Shown piece after piece: positions 60,660-64,000 of a stretch of 64,000 nt of DNA. The stretch comes from Nocardioides sp. QY071 (GTDB taxonomy: Bacteria; Actinomycetota; Actinomycetes; Propionibacteriales; Nocardioidaceae). Every line of letters starts with the position of its first letter. Position 1 is the stretch's first letter. The DNA lies in contig NZ_CP124681.1 of assembly GCF_029961765.1 (NCBI RefSeq), positions 372,001-436,000 on the forward strand. Reading direction: 5' to 3'. A model generated the notes under the pieces. It saw only the letters and a program-made list of their open reading frames with translations, had not been told where the DNA came from and did no database searches. The translations under genes were made by a program, and so were the position numbers.

Positions 60660-60747
60660 CTACCTCCAATCCGTTCGATCGAACGGATTGGGGGAGTTCT
60701 GGCGTGAAGATGTCCCTCTAAGCGTTCGATCGAACGCTTAGAGGGAC
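60660..60747. repeat. Right arm: two palindromes, P3 and P4
   Basis: P3 (60666-60691) is a perfect 26-bp palindrome, and P4 (60712-60747) a perfect 36-bp palindrome with the outer flank GTCCCTCTAAG. Both share the core of P1/P2, and their order and linker (GAACTCCCCC on the minus strand) mirror the left arm. The stem bases flanking the core differ from the left arm, with compensating changes that keep pairing. Confidence 0.9.
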
Positions 60748-60781
60748 TGGGAAGAGACCCGGGTCTGCCGTACGAAGTGGC

Positions 60782-61459
60782 TCAACGCGCTCGGCGCGAC
60801 ATCCGCTCCATGTCGAGGATGACCACCGAGCGGGGCTCCAGGCGCAGCCAGCCGCGCGACGCGAAGTCGGCGAGCGCCTTGTTGACCGTCTCGCGGGAGG
60901 CGCCGACCAGCTGGGCCAGCTCCTCCTGGGTGAGGTCGTGGTGGACGTGCACGCCGTCGTCGGCGGTGCGGCCGAAGCGGTCGGCGAGATCGAGCAGCGC
61001 CTTGGCGACGCGACCGGGGACGTCGGAGAACACCAGGTCGGCGACGACGTCGTTGGCCTTGCGCAGCCGGGCCGCCAGCTGGGCGAGCAGCCCGCGGGCG
61101 ACGGTCGGGCGGCCCTCGAGCCAGCGCAGCAGGTCCTCGTGGGACAGCGACGCGAACTCGGCGTCGGTCACGCAGGTGACAGTCGCCGAGCGCGGGCCGG
61201 GGTCGAAGAGCGACAGCTCGCCGAACATCTGGCCGGGGCCCATGATCGCGAGCAGGTTCTCGCGCCCGTCGGAGGAGGTGCGGCCGAGCTTCACCTTGCC
61301 CTCGAGGACGACGTACAGCTTGTCGCCGCTGTCGCCCTCGTGGAACAGGACCTCGCCGCGGCGCAGCCGGGTCGTGGCCAGCGACGTGCGCAGCCCTGCC
61401 ATCGCCTCGTCGTCGAGGGCACTGAACAGTGGCGCCTGACGGAGTACGTCGTTGTCCAC
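60782..61459 (-). CDS. crp: CRP/FNR-family transcriptional regulator
   Basis: 225 residues from a GTG start with GGAGGAAG upstream. The cyclic-nucleotide-binding domain has the phosphate cassette GQMFGELSLFDPGPRSATV, and the C-terminal helix-turn-helix is LTQEELAQLVGASRETVNKALADFASRGWL. The length and residues match actinobacterial Crp/GlxR proteins that respond to cAMP and control carbon metabolism. The gene position next to nth matches mycobacterial Rv3676. Confidence 0.93.
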   Translation of the reverse strand: MDNDVLRQAPLFSALDDEAMAGLRTSLATTRLRRGEVLFHEGDSGDKLYVVLEGKVKLGRTSSDGRENLLAIMGPGQMFGELSLFDPGPRSATVTCVTDAEFASLSHEDLLRWLEGRPTVARGLLAQLAARLRKANDVVADLVFSDVPGRVAKALLDLADRFGRTADDGVHVHHDLTQEELAQLVGASRETVNKALADFASRGWLRLEPRSVVILDMERMSRRAR

Positions 61460-61560
61460 GCTTCCTCCAAAGAACGTAAAACCCGGTCTGCGGCATCCTA
61501 GCCAGTGCGGCATGTCACACCTAACAGGACGCGCAGGATCAGACTGTCGTACCCACACCG

Positions 61561-61576
61561 TAGGGTGGCGTCCGTG
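61561..61576 (+). promoter_or_regulatory. Leaderless promoter of nth
   Basis: TAGGGT (61561-61566), 7 bases, then GTG at 61574; the same arrangement as at dnaX. Confidence 0.55.
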
Positions 61577-62290
61577 CGGCCGATCGACACCACCGAGGAG
61601 ACGTCGACCCAGCTCGTGAGGCGGGCGCGGAAGATCGACCGGGTGCTGGGGGAGACCTACCCCGACGCGAAGGCCGAGCTCGACTTCGACGACCCGTTCC
61701 AGTGCCTCGTGGTCACCGTGCTCTCCGCGCAGACCACCGACAAGCGGGTCAACGCGGTGCGCCCGACCCTGTTCGCGGCCTATCCCGACCCTGCGTCGAT
61801 GGCCGCCGCCGACCGCGCCCACCTCGAGCAGATCGTCGGCCCGCTGGGCTTCTTCCGGGCCAAGACCGAGTCGCTGCTCAAGCTGAGCGCCGCCCTGGTG
61901 GAGAAGTACGACGGCCAGGTGCCCGCGCGGCTCGACGACCTCGTGACCCTGCCCGGAGTGGGCCGCAAGACCGCCAACGTGGTCCTCGGCAACGCCTTCG
62001 ACGTCCCCGGCATCACCGTCGACACCCATTTCGGCCGGCTGGCCCGGCGGCTCGGGTGGACCGAGGAGACCGACCCGGTGAAGGTCGAGCACGCCGTCGG
62101 TGCGCTGTTCCCCAAGCGGGACTGGACGATGCTGTCGCACCACCTGATCTGGCACGGCCGGCGCCGCTGCCACGCCAAGAAGCCCGCGTGCGGTGCCTGC
62201 CCCGTCGCCCGGTGGTGCCCGTCGTACGGCACCGGTCCGACGGACCCGGTCGAGGCCGAGAAGCTGGTCCGCACGGAGGGCCCCAACTGA
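61574..62290 (+). CDS. nth: Endonuclease III (DNA glycosylase/AP lyase)
   Basis: 238 residues. The helix-hairpin-helix LPGVGRKTANVVLG contains the catalytic Lys, the Asp is in TVDTHFGRL, and the C-terminal [4Fe-4S] loop shows C-x6-C-x2-C-x5-C (CHAKKPACGACPVARWC). It removes oxidised pyrimidines in base excision repair. It is divergent from crp as in mycobacteria (Rv3674c), and its stop overlaps the ATG of the thioredoxin-like gene. Confidence 0.95.
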   Translation: MRPIDTTEETSTQLVRRARKIDRVLGETYPDAKAELDFDDPFQCLVVTVLSAQTTDKRVNAVRPTLFAAYPDPASMAAADRAHLEQIVGPLGFFRAKTESLLKLSAALVEKYDGQVPARLDDLVTLPGVGRKTANVVLGNAFDVPGITVDTHFGRLARRLGWTEETDPVKVEHAVGALFPKRDWTMLSHHLIWHGRRRCHAKKPACGACPVARWCPSYGTGPTDPVEAEKLVRTEGPN

Positions 62291-62910
62291 TGCATCGCCT
62301 GCCCGCCGCGCTCGTCGCATTGGTGGCGGCCGCCGTGCTGCTGACCGGCTGCGACAGCGTTGCTCCCGCGGCGTTCGCGTGCAAGGTCGACGTCACGACG
62401 CCCGACCTGGTCAAGGACCGCGAGGCCGCCGGGATCGCCGACTGCACGGCACTGCCGACCGAGTCAGGTGCCGCCGACCTGCCCGACCTGGCGATCGACT
62501 GCCTCGGCAGCACCGCCCCGGTCTCGCTGGCCGACGTGAAGGGCCCGGCGATCATCAACTTCTGGTCGACGACCTGTGCGCCGTGCCGCGAGGAGATGCC
62601 GGTCCTGCAGCAGTTCCACGAGACCTACGGCAGCCGGGTGCCCCTGCTCGGCGTCAACTACCTCGACACCTACCCCGCCGCGGCCATCGACTTCGCCCGG
62701 ATGAAGGGCGTCACCTACCCGTCGGCGGCCGATGCCTGCGGCGACCTCCAGAAGAGCGACCTGGTGATCAAGGGCCTGCCGCAGTTCCTGTTCGTGCGCG
62801 CCGACGGCTCGGTCGAGCAGGCCGCCGGCGGCCTCGACTCGCTCGACGAGGTGGTCGCGCTGGTGAAGCAGCACCTCGGCATCGACCTCACCGAGAAGGC
62901 GGCGCCGTGA
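62290..62910 (+). CDS. TlpA/thioredoxin-like lipoprotein
   Basis: 206 residues. A lipoprotein signal peptide ends in LLTGC (lipidated Cys ~20). The thioredoxin domain has FWSTTCAPCREEMPV (CxxC redox motif), followed by cis-Pro in KGLPQFLFV. Additional cysteines (FACKVD, IADCTAL, AIDCLG) may form disulphides. It reduces or isomerises exported proteins or supports cytochrome maturation. Counterpart of Rv3673c; both neighbours overlap it. Confidence 0.9.
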   Translation: MHRLPAALVALVAAAVLLTGCDSVAPAAFACKVDVTTPDLVKDREAAGIADCTALPTESGAADLPDLAIDCLGSTAPVSLADVKGPAIINFWSTTCAPCREEMPVLQQFHETYGSRVPLLGVNYLDTYPAAAIDFARMKGVTYPSAADACGDLQKSDLVIKGLPQFLFVRADGSVEQAAGGLDSLDEVVALVKQHLGIDLTEKAAP

Positions 62911-63647
62911 GCGACCTGCCCACCGACGTCCCCGACGACCTGCCCGACTGGCTGCGGCCGGTCGCGGCAGGCGCGCGTGCCATCCAGGGCAGCGAGCTGA
63001 CGGCGTTCTTGCCCCCGCAGGACAGGCCCGTACGCCGCGGTGCGGTCCTGATGCTGTTCGGCGACCACGACGTGCTGCTCACCGAGCGGGCCCATGACAT
63101 GCGCTCCCACCCGGGCCAGGTCTCCTTCCCCGGCGGCAGCATCGACCCCGGAGAGACCGTCGTCGAGGCCGCGCTGCGCGAGGCCGACGAGGAGATCGGG
63201 GTCGACCCGGCCGGCGTCGAGGTCTTCGGGACACTGCCCGAGCTGTGGCTGCCGCCGTCCAACTTCGCGGTCACGCCGGTCCTCGGCTGGTGGCGCGACC
63301 CGGCTCCGATCCGGGTCGCCTCGCCGGAGGAGGTGCACGCGATCCACCGGGTCACGCTCGAGGAGCTGTTCGCCCCCGAGCACCGGATCCAGGTCCGTCA
63401 TCCCGGCGGCTGGATGGGCCCCGGCTTCCTGATCGGCCCCGACAAGGACGTGATCCTGTGGGGCTTCACCGGCGGGATCCTGACCCGGTTCTTCGACTTC
63501 CTCGGGTGGCTCCCACCGGTGAGCGACCCGCCGGTGCATGATCTCCCGGACTACATGCTCGCCGAGCACGTCCGCCGGACGGCCGCCGCGGCAGCTGCCG
63601 ACGAGGAGCCGGGGGACGGCATGGACATCCTGGAGCCCAACGAGTGA
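62907..63647 (+). CDS. NUDIX hydrolase (CoA-pyrophosphatase type)
   Basis: 246 residues, GTG start overlapping the previous stop. The NUDIX box FPGGSIDPGETVVEAALREADEEIGV is intact; the preceding LTERAHDMRSHPGQVSFPGG is the NudL/CoAse signature, so cleavage of CoA or CoA derivatives is likely. Counterpart of Rv3672c. The next gene starts 19 bases later. Confidence 0.92.
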   Translation: MSDLPTDVPDDLPDWLRPVAAGARAIQGSELTAFLPPQDRPVRRGAVLMLFGDHDVLLTERAHDMRSHPGQVSFPGGSIDPGETVVEAALREADEEIGVDPAGVEVFGTLPELWLPPSNFAVTPVLGWWRDPAPIRVASPEEVHAIHRVTLEELFAPEHRIQVRHPGGWMGPGFLIGPDKDVILWGFTGGILTRFFDFLGWLPPVSDPPVHDLPDYMLAEHVRRTAAAAAADEEPGDGMDILEPNE

Positions 63648-63666
63648 GCCGCCGAATGAGCCCCGC

Positions 63667-64000
63667 GTGAACGTCCTCGACTGGCTGCTCGTCGTCCTCG
63701 TCGCGGCGTACGCGCTGTCCGGCTACTGGCAGGGCTTCATCACCGGCGCGTTCGCGACGATCGGCCTGCTCTCGGGCGGCCTCGGCGGGATCCTGCTCGC
63801 CCCCGTGGTGCTCAGCAACTTCGAGCCGTCGCTCGCGGTCTCGCTGGGAGCGCTGTTCATCGTCATCCTGTGCGCGTCGCTGGGCCAGGCCGTGCTGCAG
63901 TACGCCGGCGCCCGGGTCCGCGAGCGGATCACCTGGCAGCCCGCCCGGGCGCTCGACGCCATCGGCGGTGCGCTGCTGAGCGGGCTCGCCGTGCTGCTCG
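63667..64000 (+). CDS. MarP-like membrane serine protease, N-terminal CvpA domain (partial)
   Basis: 111 codons visible, running off the right edge. The start VNVLDWLLVVLVAAYALSGYWQGFITG and two further helices (SLGALFIVILCASLGQAVLQYAG and IGGALLSGLAVLL) form a CvpA-type membrane domain. The order NUDIX, then CvpA protein, is that of M. tuberculosis Rv3672c-Rv3671c, where the protein is MarP, an acid-resistance protease. The protease domain itself is not in the window, so a plain CvpA protein cannot be excluded. Confidence 0.75.
   Translation, partial: MNVLDWLLVVLVAAYALSGYWQGFITGAFATIGLLSGGLGGILLAPVVLSNFEPSLAVSLGALFIVILCASLGQAVLQYAGARVRERITWQPARALDAIGGALLSGLAVLL

Larger units (their letters stand above)
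59569..60747. mobile_element. Candidate mobile element: nuclease gene between inverted palindrome pairs
   Basis: One gene (59733-60641) is enclosed by two ~90-bp arms in inverted orientation. Each arm has an outer palindrome built around CGTTCGATCGAACG with GTCCCTCTAA flanks, a spacer ending in GAACTCCCCC, and an inner palindrome with the same core. Outer and inner centres are 50 bp apart on the left and 51 on the right. The gene is visibly more A+T-rich than its neighbours. The element separates the MBL-fold and crp genes, which are adjacent in mycobacteria. No target duplication was found. Confidence 0.65.

Noticed and set aside
59569..60747. CRISPR array from repeated palindromes
   Set aside because: Only two palindromes on each side, with unequal flanks and no series of spacers; no cas genes nearby.

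Overview
The window is a gene-dense piece of a high-G+C actinobacterial chromosome. Evidence for an actinomycete of the order Propionibacteriales, probably Nocardioides-like (inference), includes the strong G/C bias, many GTG starts, a WhiB protein, a type VII secretion locus, an F420-type luciferase-like oxidoreductase, a zinc-independent L33 next to an Mrf-like protein, and a right end collinear with the mycobacterial block from marP (Rv3671c) to Rv3683.

Layout. 1-2240: ferredoxin-reductase and AurF-type diiron oxygenase, a redox pair. 2395-5151: three overlapping genes (WXG100-like, possible EspG-like, serine-hydrolase-like) that look like type VII accessory genes. 5193-9636: aminotransferase, F420-type oxidoreductase, crotonase and a secreted glycine-rich RTX protein. 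9736-15000: DUF4031 protein, a frameshifted Ser/Thr kinase, an NlpC/P60 hydrolase behind a probable c-di-AMP riboswitch, a hypothetical protein and a long-form GAPDH. 15081-18288: VOC protein, MarR regulator, a 198-bp inverted-repeat element, and a ketosteroid-dehydrogenase-like flavoprotein behind a KstR-like site. 18364-22037: zinc-limitation island with two Zur-like boxes (Mrf-like protein, L33, CobW GTPase, YibE/F-like membrane protein). 22047-23516: an ISL3-type insertion sequence. 23527-34221: type VII secretion locus (EccC, two EccD-like proteins, two WXG100 proteins, EccB, mycosin).

34221-44570: GDPD, tRNA-Ser, SRP RNA, methyltransferase, the dnaX-ybaB-recR replication/repair group, aspartokinase and aspartate-semialdehyde dehydrogenase, a repeat-rich membrane protein and tRNA-Pro. 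44675-64000: the mycobacteria-like block (metallophosphoesterase, YqeY, PonA-type PBP, WhiB, two Get3/ArsA-like ATPases, RidA, NUDIX, MBL-fold hydrolase, Crp, Nth, thioredoxin-like lipoprotein, CoA-type NUDIX, MarP). It is interrupted by an ABC exporter plus two-component system and by a 1.2-kb element carrying an AbiEi/DUF559 nuclease gene.

Most notable signals: (1) the nuclease gene at 59733-60641, more A+T-rich than its surroundings and bounded on both sides by inverted ~90-bp arms, each made of two palindromes with a common core 50-51 bp apart, a candidate undescribed mobile element; (2) a ~200-nt hairpin ending on the start codon of the first Get3-like ATPase gene, whose arm differences are nearly all G-U pairs in the transcribed strand; (3) two families of dispersed intergenic repeats; and (4) a 198-bp inverted-repeat element that supplies the stop codon of a neighbouring gene. 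Many genes also show actinobacterial leaderless starts (TANNNT-like hexamer 6-7 bases before ATG/GTG).
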